Notes: generated by a model not told the origin, from the sequence alone. A stretch of DNA of 64,000 bases from Planctomycetia bacterium (GCA_030537455.1 JAUNMR010000016.1:24868-88867); one strand, 5' to 3'. Positions 15,341 through 25,106 are shown, counted from the first letter of the stretch. Translations and numbers: made by a program.

Positions 15341-16672
15341 CTAGCGTCGCAAAACGTCCGAGAGGTCGTACGCCACGCGTCGCGCGCGTTGCGCCTTCTG
15401 CGCCGCGTCCGGCTCCGGTCGCGCCGCAAGCGTTTTGACCTCTTCGAGATTCTCACGCGCCATTTGATTCCAAATCGCCAATTTCTGACTCTGATAATCA
15501 AACCTCGCGCGCATACGCGTTTCCAAGGTATTTTTCCCGTCTTCGGCTTCTGTGGTCATATCGCCGTCCCCCTCGCTCATGGGAGGTTCTGCGAAATCGC
15601 CCCAGAATACCATAACGCCGTTCTCCGTGCTAAAACAGTACTGGTTCTTCTGTCCAGGACGTCCCTCAAAAACACAAACGCGGTCGATGTGTAACGTTTC
15701 CAAGAGACGGTGGTCGTTCAAGAAGTCGACAAAGGTCATGCACTCTTGCAAAGAAACGTTCGCAAGGTCGCCGTACGCGGTGGTCGGCTTATAGAAGATC
15801 CCCACGATATGGGGCTTTGCCGCCCTCGCCTCAGGGTGTTCTCTGAAATACTCCTCTGGCAGGCGATATCCAGTCCTATCGACGAGATACTGTTGGGAGT
15901 TATACTCCACGAATTCATCGGGGGTTTTAGGCGTACGTAAGGCGGCGTCGACGATTTCAAACGTGGAATCATGGAACCCCTGATACGCCCGCACCGCACG
16001 CAGGGTCGACGACTCCTCCAGCGCGAGGGTTCGTTCCGGAAAAAGTTCCAACGTCCTATTACAAAAGCTCTCCGCGGCTGGCAAGGTCGGATCGACGATC
16101 GCCATCGGTTCGCGAAACGCCAAGTAAACGTCGACCTGACCGGGGTAGGCCAACTTTACCTTATCAACCTTCAGCGCCCAAGGCGTGGCGTAAAAGGCGT
16201 CAGAGAGCGCCTCGGTCAGCCCGGGACGGTTCACGTTCAGTTCAGCGCCTGCAAATTCCTCAGGCAAATTATCAAGCGCCTGTAGCACATAGTCGTTGGG
16301 AACCCAAGGCGGCGCGTTCCATACGCGGATATTCTCCGGATGAATAATATGCTCCGGACTATTAAAAACCGCATCGTGATAGCGATCCCACAATACAAAG
16401 AGCGTGACCGACAGCAGTAGGAGCATAAAGAGGAACGAAATCAAATCGCGCTGACGTGAACCGCGAAGACCGCGCGCAAAACTCGACCAAGACGAAGACG
16501 CGCGACCACGACCGCGCTGACCCTCAGGCGAGACGGCGCTAGAGCGACCACGACGCAAACGCCGCGTACGACTGCGACCTGCGTCGCGAAAGTTCGGAGC
16601 TATGCCAGAACGCGCCCCGCGGCGTACGCTACGCGAGTCGCGTGTTCCGTCGATTCGACTGTTACGTTTCAC
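15341..16672 (-). CDS. FtsQ-like divisome/envelope membrane protein
   Basis: 443 aa from a GTG start. Residues 1-75 are extremely Arg/Ser-rich and presumably cytoplasmic. One membrane segment follows (77-95, DLISFLFMLLLLSVTLFVLW), then an extracytoplasmic domain. In it, VPNDYVLQALDNLPEE, LSDAFYATPWALKVDKVKLAYPGQVDVYLAFREPMAIV (about 155-195) resembles the POTRA/beta region of FtsQ, where a short mismatch strand ends in R-x-P. Long basic N-termini and one TM are usual for FtsQ. Role in septal wall synthesis is inference. The last 60 residues form a charged helix. Divergent from the LpoB-like gene. No mur/fts cluster is adjacent, which is unusual for ftsQ. Confidence 0.5.
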   Translation of the reverse strand: MKRNSRIDGTRDSRSVRRGARSGIAPNFRDAGRSRTRRLRRGRSSAVSPEGQRGRGRASSSWSSFARGLRGSRQRDLISFLFMLLLLSVTLFVLWDRYHDAVFNSPEHIIHPENIRVWNAPPWVPNDYVLQALDNLPEEFAGAELNVNRPGLTEALSDAFYATPWALKVDKVKLAYPGQVDVYLAFREPMAIVDPTLPAAESFCNRTLELFPERTLALEESSTLRAVRAYQGFHDSTFEIVDAALRTPKTPDEFVEYNSQQYLVDRTGYRLPEEYFREHPEARAAKPHIVGIFYKPTTAYGDLANVSLQECMTFVDFLNDHRLLETLHIDRVCVFEGRPGQKNQYCFSTENGVMVFWGDFAEPPMSEGDGDMTTEAEDGKNTLETRMRARFDYQSQKLAIWNQMARENLEEVKTLAARPEPDAAQKAQRARRVAYDLSDVLRR

Positions 16673-16800
16673 TCTCGTCTACGCTTTCTATTGGGTCAAA
16701 TTTCGTTAATCTTCTCTTGGCGGAACAAAAGAAAAACGCTATTGTTACTACGCGCTTCACACGGTGGGAACACCGCGTCAAGACGCAGGAAGGACGCACT

Positions 16801-17364
16801 ATGTTAAACCGCCGCCACGCGCCGATTTGTTCGCGATTAGCCGTCGCGCTAACGCTCTTTGTCATCACCACGACGTTCGGATGCTCTTTCATGAGCCGCC
16901 CTAAACCATTGGATCTCAACGTCGTGGAACATGCCTCGCAGGAAACGACCAGTAAGGTCATACGTGAAATCCAACAACGTTCGACCCTCTCGGGCGAAGG
17001 AACCCCCACGCTATGTTTCCTCGGCGTCTCGGGCGACGGCGCGGAAAGTCTCTCCACCTCCACGCGTACGGCGCTCGAAGCCTCCTCCGCATTCCGTCTA
17101 CTCGATAAATCGGTCGTGCAAGCCGCGCTAAAAGACAGCGGAGTGCGTGCAAATAACGTCTTTATTCCGGCGGAACGGAAAAAACTGGTCGACGCCTTAG
17201 GCGAACCGATCGACTATCTCCTCGCGGGATACGTTGAAAGCGTCTCACAAGATTCCGACGAAGACGACGAAAAGTCCAAAGGCGCCGCCAATAAGCTCAT
17301 ATATCGCCTGGAGTTGGTCAATATCGAGACGAACGTGAAGTCGGAATTCACGGCGGAACTCTAA
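16801..17364 (+). CDS. LpoB-like lipoprotein
   Basis: 187 aa from the ATG at 16801 (GGAAGGA upstream). The frame is open further upstream, but that region lacks a ribosome site and would bury the signal. Signal with lipobox TTTFGC-S (lipidated Cys about 28). The mature domain has the PF13036 (penicillin-binding-protein activator LpoB) pattern: ALEASSAFRLLDKSVVQAALKDSGV, then KKLVDALGEPIDYLLAGYVESV, then IYRLELVNIETNVKSEFTAEL. In enterobacteria LpoB activates PBP1b, but the wider family is found far beyond them with unproven function. Divergent from the FtsQ-like gene, which suggests an envelope role. Strong terminator follows. Confidence 0.65.
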   Translation: MLNRRHAPICSRLAVALTLFVITTTFGCSFMSRPKPLDLNVVEHASQETTSKVIREIQQRSTLSGEGTPTLCFLGVSGDGAESLSTSTRTALEASSAFRLLDKSVVQAALKDSGVRANNVFIPAERKKLVDALGEPIDYLLAGYVESVSQDSDEDDEKSKGAANKLIYRLELVNIETNVKSEFTAEL

Positions 17365-17427
17365 AGCGCGACCCGTCAGTGCGACTGACACAATACCAAG
17401 CCGCATAATGACGTTGGTCTATCACGT

Positions 17428-17466
17428 TAGCGACGATTTGTCACGTACGAATCGTCGCTATTTTTT
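17428..17466 (+). terminator. Terminator after the LpoB-like gene, overlapping miaA's 3' end
   Basis: 11-bp perfect stem TAGCGACGATT/AATCGTCGCTA (17428-17438, 17450-17460), followed by TTTTTT. The stop codon of the opposing miaA gene (17441-17443) lies in the loop. Confidence 0.85.
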
Positions 17467-18403
17467 CAAGTAGCTCCGACGTGAGACTCGAAAGGTCGCG
17501 GTCGGTCGCATCAATGCGCTGCGCGCCCTGCGCTTCCAGAGAACGGAACCACGTCTCCTGACGCTTCGCAAAATTACGCGTTAGACGCTTGATCGTCTCC
17601 ACGGCGTCTTCCATTGTGCGTTCATGACAGAGCGCCTGCCAGATCTCGCGATAACCGATCGCCTGCGACGCCGTCTTGCCAAGTCGTTCCGTACCGGTAA
17701 AAAGCGCGCGCGTCTCCTCGACCAGTCCTTGCTCCAGCATGAGGTCGACGCGACGATTAATCCGCTCGTATAACTTCTCGCGCTCCCACGTAAGAATAAA
17801 GACGCGTTGTGGCGCCACGCGCGGCGCACTGTTGAACTGCTGTTGTAACTGCGAAGCGCATTGACCCGTCGTGCGATAGACCTCCAGCGCGCGCGACACG
17901 CGTTTCACGTCGTTGGGGTGTAAGCGTTCTGCGCTAACTGCGTCCACCTTACGCAACTCTTCCCACAGCGCCATCGCGCCATGTTCCGTCGAAAACCGGC
18001 GAAGTTCCTCACGCAACTGCTCCGATGCGCTCGGAGCCTCAAAGACCCCGTAAAGGATCGATTTGAGATACAATGGCGTGCCGCCAACAAACAGCGCCGT
18101 ATGACCAGACGACTCAATTGTACGCGTCGCTTCTTCGGCAAGTTGTAAATAACGCACAAGCGAAAAATTCTCACTCGGGGACGCCACGTCCAAAAGGTAA
18201 TGACATACCCCGCCGCGCTCCTCCAACGTCGGTTTCGCCGAGCCGACGTCTAGTCCGCGATAGATCGCCATAGAATCCATCGAGACGATCTGCGCACAAA
18301 GAGCCTGCGCCGCCGCCACGCCCAAACTTGTCTTACCGCTGGCCGTGGCGCCGGTGAGAAAAAAAGCGCGACTAAACGCGCAATCGCTCGCTTGCTCTAC
18401 CAT
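17441..18403 (-). CDS. miaA: tRNA dimethylallyltransferase (MiaA)
   Basis: 320 aa. Transfers the dimethylallyl group from DMAPP to N6 of A37 in tRNAs reading UNN codons, in the cytoplasm. Walker A GATASGKTSLG (residues about 17-27), then the MiaA signatures SMDSMAIYRGLDVGSAKP, HYLLDVASPSENFSL, VGGTPLYLKSILYG, and RRVDLMLEQGLVEETRAL with QAIGYREIW near the C-terminus. Length is usual (300-320). ATG start at 18403. The last codons overlap the opposing gene's terminator. Monocistronic; mutL or hfq neighbours seen in proteobacteria are absent. Confidence 0.95.
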   Translation of the reverse strand: MVEQASDCAFSRAFFLTGATASGKTSLGVAAAQALCAQIVSMDSMAIYRGLDVGSAKPTLEERGGVCHYLLDVASPSENFSLVRYLQLAEEATRTIESSGHTALFVGGTPLYLKSILYGVFEAPSASEQLREELRRFSTEHGAMALWEELRKVDAVSAERLHPNDVKRVSRALEVYRTTGQCASQLQQQFNSAPRVAPQRVFILTWEREKLYERINRRVDLMLEQGLVEETRALFTGTERLGKTASQAIGYREIWQALCHERTMEDAVETIKRLTRNFAKRQETWFRSLEAQGAQRIDATDRDLSSLTSELLEKIATIRT

Positions 18404-18526
18404 TGTCTATCGCCTCAATTTCCGTCGCCTCACGTTGACGCGCGTTCGACTGCGACTCTATTGTCCCCAAACGCGCCAAGACGTCAAGTTCACACGAAAC
18501 GCGCGGTTTTTTCAAACCCCGTCGAC

Positions 18527-18555
18527 TTGTCGAGCAACTAGTTTTGTGGTATAAT
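18527..18555 (+). promoter_or_regulatory. Promoter of the dciA-gyrB unit
   Basis: TTGTCG (18527-18532), a 17-base spacer, TATAAT (18550-18555), 90 bases before the dciA-like start. Confidence 0.7.
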
Positions 18556-18644
18556 ACGCCGACGATATACGTGACGCCTTCATGCGCAAAAGCGCCTGAA
18601 ATCTTGTCGCGACGCCGACAAAACACTACGGAGTAGCACGCCAC

Positions 18645-19091
18645 ATGGCCAAGTCGAAACGCAAGCGAACGAACAGTCGTCCCGACCCCTTTGCGCGCGC
18701 CCCTCACCCACTGGGATTCCAGTTCCTCAGCGATGAACGTCCCATACGCGCGGTAAGCTTTCAGGCGATTCTGCCGAGCGTCGTCGCTAAGTATGGTCTG
18801 GGACGCAAAATGGCGAACCAACGCTTGCAAGAGGCGTGGCAAAACGCCTTACGAAACGTCTTCTGTCAAGAGGACGCGCTGCTGACAGACCAATTAGACG
18901 GCAACGCCAAGCTCGAACTCTTCCTTGAAAACACGCGCGCTACCACCCTGCGCGCGGGCGCGCTCAGGATTGAGATCGCCTCCAACTTGCTATATCAGGA
19001 ACTGCTCTTCGTGAAAAGCCAGCTACTAGCGCAACTACAGAGCCAATTGCACGACGTTGCGCTGAAGTCCTTGAAGTTTGTCGTGCGATAA
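18645..19091 (+). CDS. DUF721 / DciA-like protein
   Basis: 148-aa basic cytoplasmic protein. The DUF721 fold is visible from about residue 40: ILPSVVAKYGLGRKMANQRLQEAWQNAL, where the usual text is a helix ending in W, then ATTLRAGALRIEIASNLLYQELLFVKSQLLAQL (the conserved L-x-V-x-x-s-x-x-y-x-x-E-L-x pattern). DciA loads the replicative helicase DnaB in bacteria lacking DnaC. Its place directly before gyrB, in one transcript, is the usual context for this family. GGAG precedes the ATG. The first 35 residues are basic and probably disordered. Family call firm, helicase-loader role by homology. Confidence 0.78.
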   Translation: MAKSKRKRTNSRPDPFARAPHPLGFQFLSDERPIRAVSFQAILPSVVAKYGLGRKMANQRLQEAWQNALRNVFCQEDALLTDQLDGNAKLELFLENTRATTLRAGALRIEIASNLLYQELLFVKSQLLAQLQSQLHDVALKSLKFVVR

Positions 19092-19139
19092 CGCCATGCG
19101 CATGTTGCGCTGACGTGCTGTTTTTATAAAGTAGACGCT

Positions 19140-21734
19140 ATGACCCAAAAGAAAAACCAATCAAACGACCTGACCGCGCCCCAAGACGATATCTTGAACA
19201 ACGCCGACGCCAACGAAGATATGGAACAGTACAACTTCGACGACGTCCCGCGCGCTAACGAATCGTACACCGCGGAAGACATGCAGCATCTGAACGACCG
19301 TGAACACGTGCGCGCGCGACCGTCTATGTACATCGGCGACGTCGCATCACAAGGTCTACATCATCTGGTCAATGAAGTGGTCGACAACTCTCTGGACGAA
19401 GCGCTCGCCGGATATGCTCAAAATATCTCCGTCACGATCAACGTTGACGGCTCCGTCACCGTAGAGGACGACGGAAGAGGCATTCCCGTCGACGTCCACC
19501 CCGAACTGCAAGTCTCTACCCTAGAAGGCGTAATGACGGTGCTCAAGTTCGGAGGAAAGTTCACCAAAGGCGCCTATCAAACCTCGGGAGGTCTACACGG
19601 CGTCGGCGTTACCGTCGTGAACTTCCTATCGGAATGGTGCGAAGTGGAAGTCTGCCGCGACGGTTATTCCTTTCATCAAGAGTACCAGCGCGGCGAACCG
19701 ACCGGTCCGGTCGAACAAGGTAATAAAAGCGATAAACACGGCACCAAAACCACGTTTAAGCCCGACTCGGAAATCTTCCAGGACGTCAAGTTCGATTACA
19801 GCATACTCTACCGTAGACTGCAGGATCTCGCCTTCCTGAACCCGAGAATACACATTCGATTCCACGACGCAAGAGACGGTCGAGGAGAAGATTTTCACTA
19901 TCAGCACGGTCTCATCGATTTCGTTAAAAACCTCAATCGTGGCGACGACCCCGCCCACCCGGACGTTATCTACGTGTCAAATGACGTCGACGGCGTGAAG
20001 GTCTCCATCGCGCTGCAATATTCCTCTGACTACAACGAGACTGTACGATCTTACGTCAATAACGTCAATACGATCGAAGGGGGAACGCACCTCACCGGGT
20101 TCCGTCGCGCGCTTACCAATGTTCTGAGCCGATACGGTCAATCCTCGAACCTCTTTAAGAATATCACCCCTACCGGCGAAGACTTCCGCGAGGGTCTCAC
20201 CGCCGTGGTCTCCGTACGCGTGCCCAACCCGCTCTTCCAAGGACAAACAAAGACCAAACTCGGAAACGTTGAGGTCGAAGGGATTGTCGCGTCTATCTTT
20301 GGCTCGTCCTTTAGCAAATACCTCGAAGAGCATCCCGCCACAGGCAAGACGATCATTCAGAAATCGATCGTCGCCGCAGAGGCGCGCGAAAGCGCTAAAA
20401 AAGCGCGTGAAATGGTACACGCGCGCAAAAACGCTATGAATCGCGGCGGTATGCCCGGGAAGCTCAGAGACTGTACCAGTCGCGAGGTCGATAAATGCGA
20501 ACTCTACCTCGTCGAGGGCAACTCCGCCGGCGGCTCCGCCGAGGGCGGGCGTATTCGTGAATTCCAAGCGATTCTTCCACTGCGCGGTAAAGTCATTAAC
20601 GCCTTTAAATCAACTGACACGCGCGTGCTAAGCAACGAAGAAGTGCGCAGTATGATCGTGGCGTTCGGCGCCGGTTACGGCAAAGACATGGATCTCTCCA
20701 AACGTCGATACGGCAAAATCGTCATTATGACCGACGCCGACGTTGACGGCTCGCACATTCGCACGCTACTACTGACCCTCTTCTACCGTCAGATGTACGA
20801 TATGATCAAAGGCGGGTTCGTCTATGCGGCGCAACCTCCCCTGTTCCGCGTGCGCCGCAAGGGCGGAAAAGGTCCGGCAAGATACGTGCAGACCGAAGAG
20901 GAAATGAAAAAAGAACTCCTCGAAGCGGGTATTCAAAACGCTCAGTTCGACCCCAGAGACGGTAGACTCATTAAAGACGAGGAAATCACCGCGCTATGCC
21001 ATACCCTGAGCGCTTTGGAAGACTCCATCCTGGCGCTCGAGCGTCGCGGGTTCAATCTTCGCGAACTTGCGGCGCTACAAGACCCCGTCACCGCTAAACT
21101 GCCGATGTTCCACGTCTCTTGGAAGAAAAAGGACGTCTGGTTCTTCGAAAGAAGAGAACTCACTGAGTACCTCAATCAGATCGAACAAGAGACCGGTCAG
21201 ACAATCGAAGCGCTCACCGGCTCCATTAGCGCGGCGCTCAATCAGACCGACTCCGCTAAATTTAACAAGCAAGAGAACGAAGAAGACGCCGACGACGCCG
21301 TCTCGCCCTTGCGTATCGTCGAACTACATGAAATCCGTTCTATGAACCAGCATCTCCTGGAACTGCGCAAGTTCGGATTCGAAATCGACTCGCTCTACAC
21401 CATTCAGCGCACCGGCGTGGAAGGCTCAAGATACGCGCTACTGCGCGGCGACTCCGAAGTCGGCGTCGACGACCTGCGCTCGCTACTGGTCTCGATCCGT
21501 CAGGCCGGTGAAAAAGGATGGCAAATCACTCGATTTAAGGGTTTGGGAGAAATGGATCCCGAGGAGTTGAGAGAAACTACGCTCGACCCCGCTAATCGTA
21601 CCCTTGTTCAGATCACAATGGAAGACGCAGAAGCGGCCGACGAGCTCTTCCGCACGCTCATGGGAGAAAAGGTCGAACCGCGTCGTGAATTCATCGAAAA
21701 ATTCGCGCTCGACGCCAAAAATATCGACGCCTAA
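19140..21734 (+). CDS. gyrB: DNA gyrase subunit B
   Basis: 864 aa. ATPase subunit of gyrase, which introduces negative supercoils together with GyrA. GHKL ATPase domain: RPSMYIGDVASQGLHHLVNEVVDNSLDEA (about 62-90), VEDDGRGIPVD, TSGGLHGVGVTVVNFLS. The transducer domain follows. TOPRIM begins at about 453 with YLVEGNSAGGSAEGGR and continues with IMTDADVDGSHIRTLLLTLF (about 529). The C-terminal tail GLGEMDPEELRETTLDP is intact. Slightly longer than the E. coli protein (804) because of an insert at about 600-755 between TOPRIM and tail. The first 40 residues are an acidic extension. 48 bases downstream of the dciA-like gene. gyrA is not in the window. Confidence 0.96.
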   Translation: MTQKKNQSNDLTAPQDDILNNADANEDMEQYNFDDVPRANESYTAEDMQHLNDREHVRARPSMYIGDVASQGLHHLVNEVVDNSLDEALAGYAQNISVTINVDGSVTVEDDGRGIPVDVHPELQVSTLEGVMTVLKFGGKFTKGAYQTSGGLHGVGVTVVNFLSEWCEVEVCRDGYSFHQEYQRGEPTGPVEQGNKSDKHGTKTTFKPDSEIFQDVKFDYSILYRRLQDLAFLNPRIHIRFHDARDGRGEDFHYQHGLIDFVKNLNRGDDPAHPDVIYVSNDVDGVKVSIALQYSSDYNETVRSYVNNVNTIEGGTHLTGFRRALTNVLSRYGQSSNLFKNITPTGEDFREGLTAVVSVRVPNPLFQGQTKTKLGNVEVEGIVASIFGSSFSKYLEEHPATGKTIIQKSIVAAEARESAKKAREMVHARKNAMNRGGMPGKLRDCTSREVDKCELYLVEGNSAGGSAEGGRIREFQAILPLRGKVINAFKSTDTRVLSNEEVRSMIVAFGAGYGKDMDLSKRRYGKIVIMTDADVDGSHIRTLLLTLFYRQMYDMIKGGFVYAAQPPLFRVRRKGGKGPARYVQTEEEMKKELLEAGIQNAQFDPRDGRLIKDEEITALCHTLSALEDSILALERRGFNLRELAALQDPVTAKLPMFHVSWKKKDVWFFERRELTEYLNQIEQETGQTIEALTGSISAALNQTDSAKFNKQENEEDADDAVSPLRIVELHEIRSMNQHLLELRKFGFEIDSLYTIQRTGVEGSRYALLRGDSEVGVDDLRSLLVSIRQAGEKGWQITRFKGLGEMDPEELRETTLDPANRTLVQITMEDAEAADELFRTLMGEKVEPRREFIEKFALDAKNIDA

Positions 21735-21740
21735 GCCCTT

Positions 21741-22628
21741 ATGCGACGACCTGTTGCGCCTCTGGTCGTCGCTTATGCTCCACGACTACAGGCGCCGACT
21801 CCTAGCACAATGAAGCAACGCCATTCCTCCAAGCGCCCCTCACAGACCCTACCGTCTCCCGAGATCTCGCTACACGACTCGCACAATCGTGCAGAACTTG
21901 CCGACGCGCTGGTCGACGCCGCGCAAAACGCTATGCAAGAAGAGCTCTTCGAAGACGCCTTCGATAAGTTCTCCAATGCTCTAAAGTTCCAAGAGGACAA
22001 TGTTTCCGCCATGGTCGGTCTCGGTAAGATCTGGCTGGAATACGAGGAATATCATCAGGCGCTACAGATCGCCAATCGCGCGCTGGCAATCGACCAGGCC
22101 AACGCCGACGCGCATGAGTTGAAAGCGCACGCGTTACGACTGACCGAACGTTACCAGGACGCGTTAGCAGAATATGATCGCGCGCTACAGCTTAATCCGC
22201 GCGCCTTTATTGCGCTATACGGTCGCGCCATTGCACACGATATGCTCGACCAGGTCGACGCCGCGTTGCGCGATTTCCGCGAATGCCTCGCTATCAATCC
22301 CGACTTCGCGTTCGCATACTACGACCGCGGCGCGCTCTACGCTAACGAAGGACGCTGGCAAAAGGCCGTCGACGACTATGCGCGCGCGCTTAAACTCGAC
22401 CCGCAATTCGTACACGGATATGTCGCAAGAGGCGCCGCTTTCCTGGAACTAGAACAAAAACACAAGGCCCTACAAGACTTTAACAGCGCGCTCGAACTCG
22501 ATCCTAATAACGCCGAAGCCTTCTACTATCGCGCGATGACAAAGGAATCGCTAGGTGATCGCGTCGGCGCCGCAAAGGATCGCAAAACCGCTAAAAAACT
22601 AGGGTTCGACGAACAATTGGACGCTTAA
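21741..22628 (+). CDS. TPR-repeat protein
   Basis: Up to 295 aa. The ATG at 21741 is 6 bases after the gyrB stop but has no clear ribosome site. An ATG at 21810 (MKQRHSSKRPS) is an alternative giving 272 aa, and the repeats are unaffected. No signal peptide, so cytoplasmic. Six consecutive canonical TPRs cover about 60-275, for example VSAMVGLGKIWLEYEEYHQAL, FAYYDRGALYANEGRWQKAV and VHGYVARGAAFLELEQKHKAL, each ending in a LD/NP turn. Probable protein-protein adaptor of unknown partner. Probably co-transcribed with gyrB. The U32 gene follows 27 bases on. Confidence 0.75.
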   Translation: MRRPVAPLVVAYAPRLQAPTPSTMKQRHSSKRPSQTLPSPEISLHDSHNRAELADALVDAAQNAMQEELFEDAFDKFSNALKFQEDNVSAMVGLGKIWLEYEEYHQALQIANRALAIDQANADAHELKAHALRLTERYQDALAEYDRALQLNPRAFIALYGRAIAHDMLDQVDAALRDFRECLAINPDFAFAYYDRGALYANEGRWQKAVDDYARALKLDPQFVHGYVARGAAFLELEQKHKALQDFNSALELDPNNAEAFYYRAMTKESLGDRVGAAKDRKTAKKLGFDEQLDA

Positions 22629-22655
22629 TCGTCACTGCGCCAGGAGCGTTGTCTT

Positions 22656-25106
22656 ATGAAAATCATGGCGCCCGCCGGGGATATGGAACGGTTCGACGCG
22701 GCTATTACCGCCGGAGCCGACGAGGTTTATATGGGCTACGTCGGTTACGGCGCGCGTCGGTTCGCGAAGAACTTCACGCTCGAGCAGTTCTGTGAAGCGC
22801 TACGTAAAGCTCACCGCGCCAATGTTTCGATCCATCTGACTTTTAACACGCTCCTATCCGACGCAGAGCTCGACGCGTCCTTTCCCTTTCTAAATCAATT
22901 ATACAACGAGGGTTTAGACGAGGTCATTGTTCAGGATTTCGGAGTCGCCGCATGGCTGCGCGCGAACTTTCCCGACCTGCCGCTGTGCGCCTCCACTCAA
23001 ATGTCGATTACCTCCGCGCAAGAGCTTAACTTCCTGCAAAGCCTAGGATTTAAACGCGCGGTTCTCGCGCGCGAATTGACTTTTGAGGAGATTAAAGCGC
23101 TACGCGCCGCCACTTCCATGGAACTGGAAGTCTTTGCCTCTGGCGCCTTGTGTATCAGTTGCTCCGGAAAATGTTATTTGTCAAGCTTTATCGGCGGTCG
23201 TAGCGGCAATCGCGGCATGTGCGCGCAACCGTGCCGGCAGTTCTACAAAAGTCTTACCCCGCAAGGTCCCGCCGCGATTGAACAGGAAGAGTACGGCTAC
23301 TTCCTTTCCCCAAAAGACCAACTCCTCTCGCGACAAGAGATCAAGCGCTTCCTTGACGCACGCGTCGATTCCATTAAGCTCGAAGGACGTATGAAAGCGC
23401 CAGGATACGTTTACGCCGTGGTCCGATACTACCGCGATCTAATTGACTCGCTCGAGAATATCGACCCGTCGCAACGTCAGGCGCGTCTGTGCGACAACGA
23501 CGAAGACGCTGCGGATCAAACGCAATTCGCTTGGCAAAATATCGCGCGCGAGCCGGTGGAAGAGCGCCGACGCGACCAGATCGCCGCGCTCTTTAACCGC
23601 GGGTATGACAAAGGTTATTTCTATCAAGAAGACCCTAAGTTCATTAACGAGTTCTATGCGTCCAACTTCGGAGTGGAAGTCGGACGCGTTCAACGCGGCG
23701 CGGTTCGCTTGTCACAGCCGCTGTGCAACGGCGACGGCGTCGTCTTTCTCGACCAGACCGCGCGCAAACTCTCTGGTTTTAACGTCAGCGGCGTCAATTG
23801 GATAGACCCGACAAACGCGCGCCGAACGCGTCGCGTCGACCATGCGCAACCGAACGATCTGGTTCAGTTCGACGAACCGATTCCACCCGGAGCGACTGTT
23901 CTCTACCGCACCTACGACCATCGACTGCAAAAGTTTATCGAACGACGTCTTAAACAAGCGCGACGTTACGAACCGCTGCGCGCGACTTTACGCGCTAAAG
24001 TCGGTCGTCCTCTGGAATTAACCCTTGTCGCCAACGGTGTGCGCGTCAAGCAGACCAGCGATCAGAAGCTCGAACAGGCGCAAAAGAGTCGCGTGACGCG
24101 CGAAAGCCTGCAAGAATCCCTCAATCGCTTTGGACAGACCGACTTCTACCTGGCGCGCGTCGACTTGGATTTCGATCCCGACGTCTTTGTGCCAAAGTCG
24201 CTACTGAACCAGTTGAGACAAATCGCCGTGGCGAAACTCGAGGAAAAAATCCTCGCCGGACGACGTCGTAAACCTTTGTACGACAATATCCAAGAGCCGA
24301 ACTACCGCGCGGTTCAAGCCAGCGCACAACGCTCCCTCAACCCCTTCAGTGGCGACGCGACCCTCTACCTCGCGGCGACCGTACGTACGCCGGAGCAACT
24401 CCAGGTATGTCAAGATTTCGGCGTCAAGGTCGTCTACGCGCCGACCGAGCCGGTCTGGTTCGATCAACGCGCGCACGCCGCGCCGCTAAAAGCTCTCCAG
24501 CCTTTAGCGGGCTCTCTGGCAGAGGCGTTACTCTACCAAACCCAAGGTCGTGCCTACGCTTGCGATTGGACCTTTAACGTCGCAAACGCGCAGGCGACGC
24601 GCTTGCTCGCCGACTGTTTCTCCCTAGCGCACACAATCTATTTATCGCCGGAAATCTCCGCCGACGCCATACGCGCGCTCATGGACAATCTCGGCGATTA
24701 CCTCTGGCAGCGTAAGCTCACTCTCGCGCTGCCCGTGTACGGTCGTCTACCCGCTATGACCACGACAAAAACGCTCTTTCCTATAGATCGCGTTACCCTT
24801 GTCAATGCAGAAGATAAAAGACTCTATGTCGAACCGCGACAAGCGCGATACAGCCAGCGACTCTATGCCCTCGGCGACGATAAAAACGACTCGTTCACCG
24901 GTAGCGCGCTCTACCTCCAAGAGCCGCTTAATCTTCTGCCGATTCTCCAGGAGATCTTAAAAAGCGGAATTGGGCAAGTGCGTCTGGATTTCACCACCGA
25001 AGACGCCGAGACTACGCGCGAACTCCTCATGGTCGCCGCCGGAAGAACAATCGCCCCTGGAATGAAGACCGTAGCGTTTGGATACAATGGCGGAGGAATC
25101 TTTTAG
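22656..25106 (+). CDS. U32-family protein, RlhA/YdcP-like RNA hydroxylase
   Basis: 816 aa. N-terminal U32 domain (MKIMAPAGDMERFDAAITAGADEVYMG...), with CASTQMSITS and the Cys-rich signature CISCSGKCYLSS then GNRGMCAQPCR (about 165-200). It continues with SPKDQLLSRQEIKRFLDA and SIKLEGRMKAPGYVYAVVRYYR. The long C-terminal half, with its collagenase-like DUF3656-type region, matches the RlhA subgroup (E. coli RlhA makes 5-hydroxycytidine in 23S rRNA; relatives such as TrhP act on tRNA U34). The four cysteines probably bind an Fe-S cluster. AGGAG precedes the ATG. Annotated often as peptidase, but RNA hydroxylation is better supported. Exact target uncertain. Confidence 0.75.
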   Translation: MKIMAPAGDMERFDAAITAGADEVYMGYVGYGARRFAKNFTLEQFCEALRKAHRANVSIHLTFNTLLSDAELDASFPFLNQLYNEGLDEVIVQDFGVAAWLRANFPDLPLCASTQMSITSAQELNFLQSLGFKRAVLARELTFEEIKALRAATSMELEVFASGALCISCSGKCYLSSFIGGRSGNRGMCAQPCRQFYKSLTPQGPAAIEQEEYGYFLSPKDQLLSRQEIKRFLDARVDSIKLEGRMKAPGYVYAVVRYYRDLIDSLENIDPSQRQARLCDNDEDAADQTQFAWQNIAREPVEERRRDQIAALFNRGYDKGYFYQEDPKFINEFYASNFGVEVGRVQRGAVRLSQPLCNGDGVVFLDQTARKLSGFNVSGVNWIDPTNARRTRRVDHAQPNDLVQFDEPIPPGATVLYRTYDHRLQKFIERRLKQARRYEPLRATLRAKVGRPLELTLVANGVRVKQTSDQKLEQAQKSRVTRESLQESLNRFGQTDFYLARVDLDFDPDVFVPKSLLNQLRQIAVAKLEEKILAGRRRKPLYDNIQEPNYRAVQASAQRSLNPFSGDATLYLAATVRTPEQLQVCQDFGVKVVYAPTEPVWFDQRAHAAPLKALQPLAGSLAEALLYQTQGRAYACDWTFNVANAQATRLLADCFSLAHTIYLSPEISADAIRALMDNLGDYLWQRKLTLALPVYGRLPAMTTTKTLFPIDRVTLVNAEDKRLYVEPRQARYSQRLYALGDDKNDSFTGSALYLQEPLNLLPILQEILKSGIGQVRLDFTTEDAETTRELLMVAAGRTIAPGMKTVAFGYNGGGIF

